Assembly: GCA_016648135.1 (NCBI GenBank)
Contig: JADDOH010010218.1
Coordinates: 1-64,000 of the forward strand
DNA length: 64,000 nucleotides
Source of the DNA: Agrypnia vestita
Taxonomy: Eukaryota > Arthropoda > Insecta > Trichoptera > Phryganeidae
Direction: 5' to 3'
Position 1 is the first letter of the stretch. Every line of letters begins with the position of its first letter. Under the pieces are notes generated by a model that did not search any database, was not told where the DNA came from, and was given only the letters and a program-made list of their open reading frames with translations. Shown one piece after another: positions 32,421 through 44,610 of this stretch. The position numbers and the translations under genes are program-made.

Positions 32421-33939
32421 TACTGATATAGTTATTATGATTTATAAGTTGCCGTAAAGTTATTTTGCAATTGATGAATAAATTAATTTCGTAAGTTAGC
32501 ACTCGGACTTGTGAATTAGTTGCATTAAATATTGTATATTAACCGCAATTATTTAATCGGGTAGTTGTCTTCTAGAAGAGTGAATATAGTGTCCTGTTTG
32601 AATAAGTACATTTTTTACTATCTAGGTATATATTATTTTTATTGATAGAGGGGAAAAATGCTAAGATGTTTTCTAAATATTTGTTACTTGTAGAAATATT
32701 TAGGCATTATTTGTTACATCTATTGTCGTCTGCGGTTAGTTTACGTAATCGAGCAAAGTTAACCAATTATTACGTAAATGATCAGTTTAACCATTTTCTA
32801 GCAGCTCATAGAAATAAGGTTCAATCCTCGGTCTAGGAGACTAGCAAATTTGAAATATTTTGTTTGATTGAAGCCGATTTTCTATATAAAAAAATCAATA
32901 ACTATTTTTCATATTACTCCAGGTGAAACTTTTTCGTGATAACTAAGTAAAACAAAGTTTCTCGCCGCCACAGTATAAATCAAAATAATTGTTTTTACTC
33001 GCCTTGTAAGTTTTCTGGAAATATGGATTTATTTTCTATATAAAAAGTATGTGACTTATGCGAAACAGAAGTCTTTTACGTCCTGTATATAGTGCGATGA
33101 TAAGAAAATCCGAACTGGCTGTTTTCAAATCTGTGTACGGGCTCACAATAATAAATGGCCATCCAATAAGGATCTTCACGGAGAGAGTGAGAGCAAGAAT
33201 CCAGGCCGCCAGATGAGTTTTCTAAGGGGGGTGGGAAAAGTCGCTTTGGCGGGTAGAGTGAGAAGCGCCGACACACGACACACACTTGGCGTGGAGCCCC
33301 TACTCCTACATATAGACAAAATCATAAATGAGGTGGCTTGGCGACCGATGAAGATGATGATGATAATGACTTACGCGAATATACATTCTCCGTCTATACT
33401 TATTTTTTCAATTGATTCAGCAATATTGTAGATTGACTTTTATAATTGATTTTTAAATATTATAAATAATACGATTTTGATAAAAATTTAGGACTTTATA
33501 TTTTACACATAACTTATTTTGATCTAAAATTTAATAATTTAGAATCATTATAAATAGTAAAGCATGTAATAGTAAACAAAATATTATTAATAATCAATTA
33601 AATTTAAGTACTAGCCCAATTTTTTTACAATAATTGTGTGTAATCAAGTACTTCAGTAATAATATTTAATAATAATTTTTCAAATAATTTAGAAAAACAA
33701 AAACCAAAACACATTATTCATTTTGATATTTTCACATTATTTAAAAAACACCCTGACGATGGAAAGGCTTTTTCAAAACATGCAGTTATAAGTAATAAAA
33801 TAAAAGTAGATACATACCAATAAATTCTCTACTTCTTTTATTTTTCATGGCACAATTTGAACGATTGTTGAAAAAGTAGTAAGATTATCGAAATATCATT
33901 ATATACAATTGGAGAACGGACATTTAAAAAACTCTAACA
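32421..33939. other. Anonymous sequence
   Basis: Mostly AT-rich. At 33170-33380 a GC-richer segment ends in GATGAAGATGATGATGATAA, a possible RTE-like 3' tail microsatellite, but no coding was recognised. Confidence 0.3.
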
Positions 33940-34060
33940 ACCAAAGCGTGTAAAACCAGAGATGTATGAAAGTGGACGAGATAAAAGTGGGACAGAAAAG
34001 TGTGGCATTCTATCCCTCTAACTCCTCCTATAGGGGAACGGCGTGAGTGTAAATTAATTA
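33940..34060 (+). pseudogene. LINE family A, 3' end fragment
   Basis: Sequence equivalent to GATGTATGAATGTGGATGAG at 8362, then GGGACAGAAAAGTGTGGCAT and GGGGAACGGCGTGA, matches the 3' end of the element at 8066-8480. Only the last 120 bases remain. Confidence 0.7.
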
Positions 34061-34139
34061 GGAATAAACTGATATAGATTTTAAATTCGTCTCGGAAAGC
34101 TATAAAAAATGTAGGACATTCATTTGGGAAAAGATCCAC

Positions 34140-34262
34140 TGCCCGCTGGTCTAAGGATTATAGTCAAACCTGCTTGTTGATCTATAGGTTAAGGTACTCG
34201 CCTGTTTATTCAGAGGTTGGAAGACCAGCAAGTTAGTCCTATTTTCGTAGCACAAGCATTTA
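34140..34262 (+). repeat. tRNA-derived SINE-2, degenerate copy
   Basis: GACCAGCAAGTTAGTCCTAT and TTTCGTAGCACAAGC match the body of the SINE at 34762. The head (TAAGGTACTCGCC, then AGAGGTTGG) is a decayed tRNA-like region. Confidence 0.6.
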
Positions 34263-34761
34263 GAATATTATTATGACACGTATTCTATGTACAGTGTACA
34301 CGTGTCTATTTTTTAATCATGACAATATATCGAATAGTCACATATTAATTAATAATAAATAAACAATTAAATGTTTCAACGTGATTTCAACAGCTCGTAA
34401 TACAACCAACCCCTGTGTTATGAACTGTTACATGAACCGTATTCTTCCAAATTTATGTGCACGCAACACTTTCGGTGCAGGCTGGAAGTTCATGGAACAC
34501 TCCTTAATGCCTTGGCAAGCGATTCTGCGGTGTCGTCAAACCCCGAACCCTCATTTGCCGGACGTTACCCGGTGGCACAGTGGCAGTTGTCGGCAGCCAA
34601 AGTGTCCGTTAAAAGATTTGTTGTGGAGCAAATTTAGTAGGCCGCGGCCGAAGGGTTGGATATTTGCGGCCCGGCTGATTTATGCGGGTTGGCACGAACT
34701 GAATTATCGTCTCATCATTTATCTTGTTAGTTAAATCGTTTTTTTTTTTCAATTTTGATAT
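34263..34761. other. Anonymous sequence with a GC-rich block
   Basis: 34380-34735 is GC-rich with overlapping open frames (longest 117 codons). It is not recognised and shows no splice or start context that would support a gene. Confidence 0.25.
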
Positions 34762-34890
34762 AGGTAGCTTGTTGGTGTAGTGGTCACGACGCTCGCCTAG
34801 TGATCTGGTGGTCGGCGGTTCGAGCCCAATTCCAGGACACCAGCAAGTTAGTCCTATTTTCATGGCACGGGCTTTTGGCTGTGTTTTAAG
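34762..34890 (+). repeat. tRNA-derived SINE-2, best copy
   Basis: The head has A-box-like TTGGTGTAGTGG and B box GGTTCGAGCCC (34817-34827) with tRNA spacing, and the body is CACCAGCAAGTTAGTCCTAT. Copies lie at 34140 and, reversed, 41856. The polymerase III promoter boxes look intact. Confidence 0.8.
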
Positions 34891-35039
34891 AATAGCAAGA
34901 ATGTTGATGCAAAAAATAATCAATTTCGTGTCCAACGTTTTACTATTTTTTAAGCAATAAATAGATAAGTTTTTAAGGACATCGATACATCACATGTGTC
35001 ATATAAAATTTCAATTCTTTTGAAATTTTTGTAAGAAAA
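34891..35039. other. Short anonymous gap
   Basis: Nothing supported. Confidence 0.3.
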
Positions 35040-35175
35040 ATTTGGTGGATAGCTAGAGAAGTACAAAATATGGCATTAAATTGCATGGAAATACCTGGTA
35101 CGAAAAACAAACAGGGAAAAATGGGAAACACTCGGGAGGCCTTCATCCAGCAGTGGATAGATAACCGCCAAAATG
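35040..35175 (+). pseudogene. RTE-like LINE, extreme 3' coding end
   Basis: Frames give KWETLG and then EAFIQQWIDNRQNDV. The WETL-EAFIQQW tail is the C-terminus of RTE-like elements such as the copy at 54955. About 40 codons remain, with a frameshift. Confidence 0.65.
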
Positions 35176-36409
35176 ATGTGGATATTATTACGTGATGTTA
35201 GAAACGAAAAAAATCACATAATCTTTAATAAACTATAATAGAGAATTTTCAACACAGAATATTTGGAACAAATTGGAAATACTGTAAGGGTCTCTGATAC
35301 ACAGGAATATCCCTGAACATTCGGGAAATGACAGTTTCTTATAAAAGATATTTCTGGGTACTTGTTTGTGTCATTGGTACTAGTGAGTGAATGGGTCGTT
35401 AACGGTATCTCGTCGACGTTGCATTTCTTCTCTCGATTCGCTACTGAATAAGAGTTGGGTGAATAAATTAAACAATGAGAAATAAAGTAGGTATCGACAT
35501 TTAATGTTGCACACCTTACATACAACACAAAACTACTATTTTTAAGTTGCGAGTCATTGTTTTGACGTTTGGCGGAAGCCAGATATGTCAAGTGACAAAT
35601 GAAGCGACAATGCAGCGATTAAGTATTAAAGCACTACGTTCAGCATGTTCAGCATTTTAATCGGCCCGCGAAAAAAGATTACCTACCGGGCGTTCTATAA
35701 TTAGTGCTATAAGTGTCTCACAGACAAGCGGAAAATTCACGAATGTGGCAATTGGTATAAACTACATAATAATGCTTCCTTTAAGTTTTTGTCCAGTGGC
35801 TTGTGATGAATAAAAACGTTTAGCATCGCCGCGATTCGGTGACGATTTTATATTTCCTACGGTGAACTGACTTGACGGATATTTGGTAAAATAGATAAAT
35901 TTGTGGCGTTGCTAAATTCATAGAATATTAACCATCGCTCCTGGCATGTTTGGAGTAATATATGACTGTGAACACTAATTTAAAAAATGATATATTGAAA
36001 ATAAAGTAATTAATTCATGTTTAAAAAATAATCCAATCCGATGAAATTCGAAACTAAGCTCACAGAGGTAATCTTATTTCTATTCAGATATCTAAACTAT
36101 CTAAAATCTAAACTAAAGAAACTAAAAAAAAAGATGTGATTCTTGTCGTATTATTTAGAATTTCAATATTTAAAAAAAATTTCAATCAAAAATAAATATC
36201 TCATTAGTGGCATCTGTGGTTAATTAAGGGTAATGAAAAAGCTTTCGATGCCGGTCGCGCTAACGATAATTACAACATATATATGAAACAGCTTGTAAAA
36301 CTTAAATATATAAATAACTATTTTCGATGCTTTTAGCGTTAACTTTGTGGTTGGACATAATTATTAATTTCAATAAAACAACTTTGTATTCAGCCACGCT
36401 CCCGTTCAA
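35176..36409. other. Anonymous sequence
   Basis: The 125-codon minus frame at 35214-35591 shows no recognisable motif. No supported gene. Confidence 0.3.
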
Positions 36410-36545
36410 AAATTGATTTGTTTACTAGAACAGATAATGGATAGTTAGTTTGCGTCCATCCTGATGAAGATACAGTAGTATCGAAACCGGTAGACACAGA
36501 GTTACTAGTTAAGTGGTTAACACAAAGTTGTTTAATTAAAATTAA
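36410..36545 (+). mobile_element. Penelope-like element terminal repeat
   Basis: Surrounds the hammerhead motif at 36452-36497. The following GTGGTTAACACAAAGTTGTTT resembles the AAAGTG-TTT ends of other PLE copies. The related copy at 48575 shares GCGTCC-T and AAGATACAGTA. No coding retained. Confidence 0.6.
36452..36497 (+). ncRNA. Hammerhead ribozyme motif (PLE type), best preserved
   Basis: CTGATGA (36461-36467), perfect stem II GATAC/GTATC with tetraloop AGTA (36469-36482), GAAA (36483-36486), a self-complementary ACCGGT (36486-36491) that can give a minimal stem III alone or a longer one as a dimer, and GTA as the cleavage triplet, with scission expected after 36492. Stem I is weak: only two pairs next to the core (TC with GA). 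All catalytic core positions are present. The family precedent is the hammerheads of Penelope-like elements; activity here is inferred. Confidence 0.7.
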
Positions 36546-36596
36546 TAAAATATATACAACTTCCTAAAATTTGATAAATGTGGTATTGTATGGTAT

Positions 36597-36750
36597 CGTG
36601 AGTGGAATTGGTGAACGTTAGATTGTATAAAGTGATCACTTAAGCCAGCCGTTGTAAGCCGTATGAACACTCAAACACTTACATACCTACTTTCCCATAA
36701 AAAAATATAATTTCATTTTTATGAGACATCTTTAATATATCTTGATTAAT
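36597..36750 (+). repeat. Dispersed repeat R3, copy 3
   Basis: GTGGAATTGGTGAACGTTAG, AGTGATCACTTAAGCCAGC and TGAGACATCTTTAATATATC match the copies at 10961 and 21359 and the partial at 59520. Confidence 0.6.
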
Positions 36751-37428
36751 AATGTCCCTGGGACAAAATCCAGTACTGTATTCTGTAAATTTTGGACAAA
36801 TTCAAAATATTCTGACTGTAAATATATTTTATGTGCTCCGTTTTAAAATTAAAAAGTGTTACTTCGCTAATCGAATTTTTATATCAATTCGTAACGGAAG
36901 CTTTCGAAACAACTTCAGATCGCCGTCACTTGTGGCGTGCACATTTATAGATTATCCCCGCATTCACATTTCGCGGCCATCATACTTAAACATTCTAGTC
37001 ATTAACTGTGAGGCAAAGCTTAATGGGGTTCTAGTTTATAGTCCGTTCCGTCATCAAATAAATATCCAAGAGTTAGCGTGTCATTTGTAATAACGGATAA
37101 TCAATTTCCTCCGGCAGCGCGCTTCGACAAAGCTCATCATAAGAAGCTTTCAATTTTCTTCAGCGTTTAAATGATTCGATTCGTCATTAAGCTCCACGCC
37201 GTGCTTTGGCTCTGGCGACGGTCCTGTTTCCTCCTCTTTCTCGCAACCTTTGCCTCTGTTTGTCTCTCTCAAACTGGCTCCAGCCACAGTCCTTGCATAA
37301 ACATAACGAGGGGGAACCCTCTCGCGAGCTTAGGAATTCTATTTTATATCGTATCGTTTAGGCCTGGTATTTCAGTCAATTTCATGGAATATTTCGAGTT
37401 TTCTCCATTTTTTATTTATAATCAAAAA
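36751..37428. other. Anonymous sequence, partly GC-richer
   Basis: A frame from 37171 begins with a hydrophobic, signal-peptide-like stretch (FLLFLATFASVCLS) but runs into the Helitron-like repeat and resembles no known protein. Treated as chance. Confidence 0.25.
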
Positions 37429-37566
37429 ATAATTTCGTCATCTGTCCATCCATCCTTTTGTCTGTCTCCGTAATTTCGTTTGAATTGAAAAGATACTATA
37501 AATATATACTAGGGCTTAACTAAGACGCGAACCAATGTTCCTTCGTTTTGGACGGGTTACAGATAG
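37429..37566 (+). mobile_element. Helitron-like element, internally deleted copy
   Basis: AATAATTTCGTCATCTGTCC at the start, CTATAAATATATACTAGGGC in the middle and GGACGGGTTACAGATAG at the end (ATAG in place of CTAG, then T). It matches 23850-24081 at both ends but lacks the GC-rich tRNA-like core. Confidence 0.55.
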
Positions 37567-39769
37567 TTTATTTATAAAAATGGTAGTGGGAATTAATAAA
37601 GGTAACAACGACAACAAAAAACCAAATATCGAAGACAATTTATTTAGGTTATACTCCTAGCCTGTTTAAAATCTTTCTAGAATCTTAACCAATGAAAATT
37701 CAAACTTTTATGTATTTAAGATTGAAATAATTCAACGACAAATGATCATATTGTCACTTAAATGATTATATTTTTGCAATACAAAGTTACACTATATGCA
37801 CCGTAAAAATGAACTGCAACGATGTTCAAATATTCGACAGCGCCACAGCGCTATCTATTAGTATTAGTTAAAAGTATGGCGTTAGAGATAGACATATAAC
37901 AGCAATTATTATAAATAATACTAAGAAATATATCTTTACTATTGGTATATATTTAAAAGTAAATATTTTTTTAAATAACAATGAACGTAAATCACAATTT
38001 TTTTTAAACAAAATATAATATATTTAGCATACAAAGTTTGCAATGAAAAGTAGGTGCAGATTGAATTCATGCAACATATACTCGTAATTCATACAACCAC
38101 ATTTCTATAATCGCCCAATTAGTTATACACCAAACATTAATGTGCTGGATATAAATTATGTTACATATTGGATCATCAATACATACAAACGAAATCGAAA
38201 TAGATTTTGAGTAATGTTAGATCCTAAAAAATATACATATAATAAATCAAAAAAAGGCCATATTTTTTCGAGTTATTTGTGTATATATAGAGATAGGTGA
38301 AAAGGAGCAATAGTAACTATACACAAGTGTTGTAGTTATTACGTAATACATTCCTCGAAAACTCTTCTATATCCTACTGTTGAATGTGATTTAATTATAT
38401 TATCTATGTTTCGATAACACGCGTCGCCTGACAGCGATTATTTAAGAGCCTGCTTTTAAATAATCCAGCAGAAAGACAACGGTTTGTGTCTTGCCTAACA
38501 ACTTCATTTCGCTTACTCACGTTTTTGAGATAATATAGCTGTGGCGATCAAGAGTCGTCCCGGAATCTAGCCGTAGGGATCGGGATCCCGAATACTATTG
38601 TGTTTTTTGTGTTTATAGAGCTGAATAGCAATTAACGGCAATGCCTTGCATTTTTATATCAGCATATTTAAATAAAATATTCTTTATTAATCATCGCTTT
38701 CAAGTTTTTGTAGGCGTTTTTACAAGAATCAATTTAGAGTTAGTAGGTAGTAGTTTTTATTACCATATTATTCAAATATATTCAAATATTATTCAAAGCT
38801 ATTTTCATTATTTGAATGTGACATGAACATAAGTTTTAAGTACTTACTAAAAGCTCTTACAATACACAATTAAACATACAAAATATTAAAAATGTCAATA
38901 TAATCAATCCCGATAATCCCGACAATCTCGTCTAATTTTTCGGTTCGGGATTGATCTCGTAAAATGCCTCGAGATCTCGCGGGATCGGGATTGCATTCCC
39001 TACTCTCCACCCAACCATCCCGCAAAATATCAATAGATCGAATAATTAAATAAATAAACCTTATCATGATTGGGTGGGGAAAGAACATTTTTTTGTATTT
39101 TTACGACTACTGCATACAAACCGGACTTGCGTGTTAGGTGATACCGTCTGCAATGATAATAGTGGCAGTGCAATGGCGGGAGCAAATTTCTCACTATAAA
39201 ATGTGCAGGCTTTAGTATCACTTTACTCCCGCAGATGGCAGCATCTCTGCACTATCGTAGACTGCAGGCGAGTTTAGAATATTTCGGAAGTACGTTTCCT
39301 GGCGAAGATGGGCGGGAAATGGTGAACAGAGGATTCTGTATTCGAATTTCACCGCTTTTCGTGTTTTATTTTAAAACTATCTGTAGCCAGTTTACCGCGC
39401 GCTGTTTTAACAGACCAGACCTTTGGAAGTCGTACTTAAGTGCCTTCATTTTATTTATTCTTATTTTATGTAAAGTAATACCTTATGTTACGGATATACC
39501 CGCTTGGAATAAGCTAGGTAGAAAGATACGAATGAAAAAGGAGATTATTTGAAAGAGAAGCGTACACTTAATAGGTTTTACATCGATATTCTTACTTACT
39601 GTTTATAAACTAAGCTTAAAGTTTGTGCTGTGATAAATAGGACTAAGGATAAAGTAATTTGCTGGTTCGAAATTTTCTCGCTTGTCGCTTAGTGAAAAGA
39701 AACGTATCATTGATATTAATCAAATTTCCGATTTAATTTTATACAAATATATTAGACATTTCTGTCATC
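37567..39769. other. Anonymous sequence with a CCCGA-rich patch
   Basis: 38905-39020 is rich in TCCCGA/TCGGGA units (ATCCCGATAATCCCGACAAT and inverted forms), with a related GGGATCGGGATCCCG near 38577. The 39235-39552 frame (105 codons) is not recognised. The rest is AT-rich. Confidence 0.35.
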
Positions 39770-39890
39770 TTAATCATCAAGGCTGATGCGAATCACATGA
39801 TGATAATAGACCCTGCAATGGGATACGAAATATCGGCCAGAAAGGTGGCAAAAAAATGGCATAATATCCCAAAAACACAAACCAATAAAA
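39770..39890. mobile_element. Foldback F1, half copy (right arm)
   Basis: GGCTGATG, ACCCTGCAATGGGATACGAA, ATATCGGCCAGAAAGGTGGC and GGCATAATATCCCAAAAACA match the right arm of F1. The hammerhead-like core reads ATGATGA-GAAATATC and is mutated. Confidence 0.7.
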
Positions 39891-41312
39891 TATGTATATA
39901 CAGGCTGGCTCGTAGGTAGTAAAACCTTGTTCTAATTTCTTCTGGTTTTCCTTTTATTTGACTTGTATCAAAGTGAATTATTTTTGAAGTTATCTTCATT
40001 TGGCGCATTAGGGTAAAAATTTTATTGTAACGGAATTGCGTTCGCGGAGCATGCCCATTGTAGCGGAAATGCGAGACTACGAAATGCGCGCGCATCCATT
40101 AAACTGTCAATAATTTACTCCCTTGAGATTAGTGTTCCAGTAATAAAAATAATGTATTGTTGACCACCTTGAAAGGAGTACCAATCATAAAGATGCTCAA
40201 TTCAAAGACTGACGAATGATCGGTTATTGAATTGAAAATGGGAACTATTTATTGTATTACGATTTTAGGTGTATATGTTTTTGCAAAAACGACGTAATTG
40301 TCAGATACCTATTCGTTTTTAAAACAAAATAATCATTTATCCGACATTCAATGCGATAAAACATGAGTGTGGGTAGGCACTTGGACTTTTTTTGAAAATG
40401 AGAAGTCAGAAATACTAAAAAAAATGCATCATTTTTGACACCCACTTAACTTCTAGACTGTAGACATTTCACCGAAAGTGTAAAGAATATTGTCTAATCA
40501 AATTTAACGTACAATAACGTAAATATTTAGACTCGCACAAATTTTTTTCACAAGCTACGAGATAACGTGTAGTCTGTAATAGTGTAATCTAAGTTTATGC
40601 CTACTGCCTGCCACTGTGTACCCAATGCTGGTGTTGCATCAAAAAATACACCATTTTTCGATGACGGAGTCTTAAAATTAGGCAAGTGTCTTAACCACTA
40701 CACCAACAATTGCCGAAGTACTTCGGTCAAAGCTTTGGCCAATCTAGTGTAGAGCTTTTCGGGGCCGCAGTAAACAAGCAATGAAAATACGTCACATTAT
40801 GCCGAATTCGCGTAGTTCCATTTTTATTTCCTTTGTACAGAATTTTCTGTAGTCGAGTATTTTTATCGTGAGAACAACAAACGCTGAATATTTTTTGGGT
40901 AAACACCAAATTGCTCGGGAACGATAATACACACTTTCATCACTTTCCCTTATCACTCCTCTCTCCCTCCCCCTCCCCTGCCCGACACGCAGTTTAGTGG
41001 ATGTCACCCCTGAACCTGTTAACTTTGACGGGAATCATTTGTTACAGTTTGGTGCGGACTGCGGTGACCATCGATTGTATATTTGCATTAAGGATACGCC
41101 AAAAACATGAATAATTTAACACCCTATTTTTATTTATTGTTGTGAAAATATTTAAAATTCTTACGCGTTATTTTTATTCAATAGCTTCAATTGTCTCCAT
41201 ATGCGTTTGAGACGAATAAAATACTTGTCTTAAATAAATAAATAAAATCCTGTACGTCACGCCATTATTATTTTTTTATTTTCATTTAAATCTAATTCTC
41301 TCCTTGATTACC
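39891..41312. other. Anonymous sequence
   Basis: At 40680-40722, minus strand, TTGTTGGTGTAGTGGTTAAG resembles a tRNA A-box region, but no B box follows; it may be a SINE-2 head remnant. A CT-rich patch lies at 40955-40985. Confidence 0.3.
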
Positions 41313-41534
41313 TCATTGCTGAGAAATTCGATTTTGTATTTTTTCTTCATTTCCCCACGCCGCCATTATTGCCGACCGCAGGTTTCTTCTTCTTCGCAGC
41401 AATCTAATCCATCTTATCTTATCTTGTCGAGTAATGCGATCCAAGAACTGCAATATACGTTTATGCACCGGTGTCAGTAGTGATGCTGCAACTGAATTTA
41501 TTGCAGGATGGTAGGCACTTTTATTCCTTTCCAT
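41313..41534 (-). pseudogene. Possible LINE-derived coding remnant
   Basis: The minus frame reads LLTPVHKRILQFLDRITRQD, then KIRWIRLLRRRR. KRIL-FL-x-ITRQD resembles the GHITRRD segment of LINE C-termini. The evidence is one short motif, so this is tentative. Confidence 0.25.
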
Positions 41535-41855
41535 TTGTGGAACCTAGCATCCTTCTCGAATAAGTATGATTTTTTTATTAAGTCTTTCTTTTGATTATAC
41601 AGGTTTCTGTATTTATTTGTATATACGTACGGTGCATAGCACCGTTAAAAAATAGCAAAAAACATGGCGATATCCTCACAGATTAAATAATATTACGAAA
41701 AAATGCACAAAAAATCGATCAAAATTACAATCACTTATTAAAATAAATACATTTTATAATAATATATCTGAGTAGATTATTTTTTTTAAATAGATTTTTG
41801 AACACGAATGCGTGTCGCATCAATATTCTTACTATTTTCAAAATAAGCTAAACGC

Positions 41856-41966
41856 TCGTGCTATGAAAATAGGATTAACTTACTGTTGTCCTGGAATGAG
41901 GCTTGAACCGCCGACCATCAGATCACTAGGCGAGCGTCATGACTATTGCACCAACAGGCTACTCAT
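41856..41966 (-). repeat. tRNA-derived SINE-2, reverse copy
   Basis: On the minus strand: CCTGTTGGTGCAATAGTCAT, GACGCTCGCCTAGTGATCTG, B box GGTTCAAGCC, then ACAGTAAGTTAATCCTATTT. Closely matches 34762-34890. Confidence 0.8.
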
Positions 41967-43221
41967 TAAAATAATTACGTAAAAATGAAATACCTATACA
42001 TAGAAAATTAATTCCAAACCTACTAGTAGGAGAGTATTAGCAGATTTTAATATAGAAACTATCACTGTCTCGGAATCTACTGCATTTTTATTTTTTAGCT
42101 GTCATGGAATACATCTACTAACTTACTATTCTCATTCCCCAGTCCCTGTAGTCGTGATAGTACTGAGTATATCGCTCATGATAAAACAATACCTCGTAAT
42201 TCTTTTAATAAAAATTTTACAGGGGTGGCAAAAAACTACATACTACCTTAATTGTTTAAAACAATAGGAATACGAGAAATTGCTTTAATGGAATAAGAGA
42301 CACAAATAAATGTTTTAAAGATACAAGCTTTTGCCAGTTTACATATCCACACATTTTAAAGTTAAATACACAAAAAAAAACTCGATTTTGACAAGGGTAT
42401 AGTGTGCGAGGTGTCGTTTTATCGTGCGGTAATTTGTTCGCATATTATCGTAATAGAATATATCTTTTGAACGCGTTGTCAATGGAAATCTAAGGCATAC
42501 TTTACCATAGAATCAGGGAGATAGCAAAGCATTAGTGATACAATTAACTTAGTTTTTGTGTTTTTTTAATAATTCCACCAGAAAAAATCGTACCGCTTAA
42601 CATATTTATTGTTAAAGAAAATACGATGTAATGATTTATTATCACATCTGTCTGAATAACATCCCGAAAAACCCTAACATCTGGTCTTTCGAAAAAGGGT
42701 AGAACTTGCCGGTGACCCGAGGCGCTTTCGGTACTTTGGAAAAATGAAAAAAGTTTTCAAAGTCTTCGTTCAGATTTCTGTTTCATTATTATTCTGTCTA
42801 TTTTCGGGCAACACTTTCCTTCAATTGGTCTCGCCCGTCTTTCATTCGAGGCGATATTTTTCTATGTGCTTATTTATTTTGTCCGCTGTTATTTCTGTTG
42901 ATTTTGTATTTTTGCTTTTATGAGCAATATTTTATGTAGAGGTATTTTACTATTTTATGTATTATTTATTTTGCTGAATCTTTTCTGTTCACGTTTTTTC
43001 TGGCTCTTTGTGTGTCTGTTGTGATAGTTATTCACAATTTTCAATTTTGTATTTCCTTAAAGCGAGTCACAAAAAGAGAGATATAAAAAAAAAATTAAAG
43101 GATAGTAGTTTCCTAGTGTCTTACCGATCTCGGATTTAGTAATTTATTTTATTTACTTATGTATCTTTATTAAGTTAATGATACATAATTATTTATCATT
43201 ACCTAATATTATAAACATTAT
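41967..43221. other. Anonymous AT-rich sequence
   Basis: No supported gene or repeat. Confidence 0.35.
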
Positions 43222-43640
43222 ATACAGGGTGTAACAGAGCTAGTCCAAAATATTTTACAGGTGGATTCCTGCCTTGATTATGAGTCGAAAATGTTAATAT
43301 CAATAGTTAAGGAGATATGCGACATCAAAGTTTGCATTTTTTTTCAATATTTCTGACTTACTTTTTGTGACTAACACAATCAAAGCATGTATGTACATTA
43401 AATTTCCGGATGGGGACTAACACATAAGTCGTCTATATTAAAGATTTTAACAGACTGTATGTAGGTATGTTAAGATAATGTCAAACCAAATTTATACATC
43501 TATACTGCCGTTCTTAGGTTAAAAGCATTTTCTTTGTCTTTTCACATTTCTGTAGAGTTACGTTCCCCTGGAATTATCCACAATCCCCTGGAATTATCCA
43601 AACTTTTTGCAAAACGTTGGACTATCATTACATCTCCTTC
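43222..43640. mobile_element. CAGGGT foldback family, left half interrupted by another insertion
   Basis: TACAGGGTGTAACAGAGCTA, GATTCCTGCCTTGATTATGA and GATATGCGACATCAAAGTTT match the elements at 49441 and 58938. Homology stops near 43368 at CTTTTTG and resumes at CTTTTTGCAAAACGTTGG (43602). About 233 bases between them are therefore an insertion, with CTTTTTG possibly duplicated. Its end carries CCCCTGGAATTATCCA twice (43565 and 43585). Confidence 0.7.
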
Positions 43641-43756
43641 ATTACATAGGTACAAAATAGTGGTACAATATTGATAATGAAAAAATTGTAATGGCCATGG
43701 TATTGGCCTTATTTGAAAGATTATTTTATGACTTCAGTGTTTAAATGTGATTAATT

Positions 43757-43880
43757 TACCACGATTTTCGAAATAAATTTGCACTGTGTGCAAATGTTGT
43801 TCTGGCGTAAGCCTATCCATGCTGAAATGGCAAACCAAACTGAGCAAAGATCAGCTGTAAGCTGTCAGAAGCTGAAAAAA
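43757..43880 (+). repeat. Dispersed repeat R5, copy 2
   Basis: TACCACGATTTTCGAAATAA, GAAATGGCAAACCAAACTGA and ATCAGCTGTAAGCTGTC match 17617-17735. Confidence 0.65.
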
Positions 43881-44610
43881 GTGTTGTTAATTTAAAAAAT
43901 TACCCTATATTTAAATATTAATGGCACAAAATTTAATTAATTAATTTAGAGCCAATAATACCACGATTTTTTGTGTTTTATTTCATTTTAACGTCGTATG
44001 CCTCTAAAGAAAGCCACCTCATGATTAACCCCTTAAATAAATGTGATTTTATACTTAAAAACAAACTGTGTGTACATCTTTATACGCCATGTTTGGCTTT
44101 TGGTATCGTGCCTAGCTGCACTGCTCGATTTACGCCCACTAATTGCTAATTGTATTTATTTCACGAGACATGCAAAGACCAACGTGCACTTCGACGTTGC
44201 ACGAAGGCTGCTCTCTTGCATCCAGCGTGCAGCCACTGCACGTAATAGGACGTAACGACGTGTCATAGTTGGCAACTGTTGTGTTTAGTTGCCGGTTATT
44301 GCACCGTTTAGTTGTTACTCGACTCGGGCGATGGCGTTATCGTCTCCTACGGCCGTTTACCGCTATCACGTATTCTGGGACATTACGAAACACCCGGTGT
44401 CGTCTGGGGCACGTGGTGCTCTTGGAGGTATAATCGAGCCGGTGATCACGCGATCATTATGGAGTATGTGCCATTATGTTGCGATCTGTATTTAGTCGAG
44501 TCTGTGTCCTGAATTTCTGAGTAATATTGTTGTAACTGCAGTCGTCTCCTCTCGGTGTTACATCCTTAGCGAGAAATCTTCTAGAAGGTTCTGGACGCGT
44601 AATAAACACC
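43881..44610. other. Anonymous sequence, GC-richer at 44180-44520
   Basis: Overlapping frames of 66-70 codons are present; none is recognised. The block directly precedes the Harbinger insertion. Confidence 0.25.

Noticed and set aside
34381..34734. 117-codon open frame as a gene
   Set aside because: Overlapping frames in a GC-rich block, no motif, no splice or promoter support.
35214..35591. 125-codon minus-strand frame
   Set aside because: Residue composition looks like translated non-coding AT-rich DNA; no motif.
37171..37473. Secreted protein with a signal peptide
   Set aside because: Only the hydrophobic start is suggestive; the frame runs into a Helitron-like repeat and has no recognisable domain.
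39893..39930. Start of a CAGGGT-type element (TATACAGGCTGGC)
   Set aside because: Only the first seven bases agree; no inner homology or opposite end was found.
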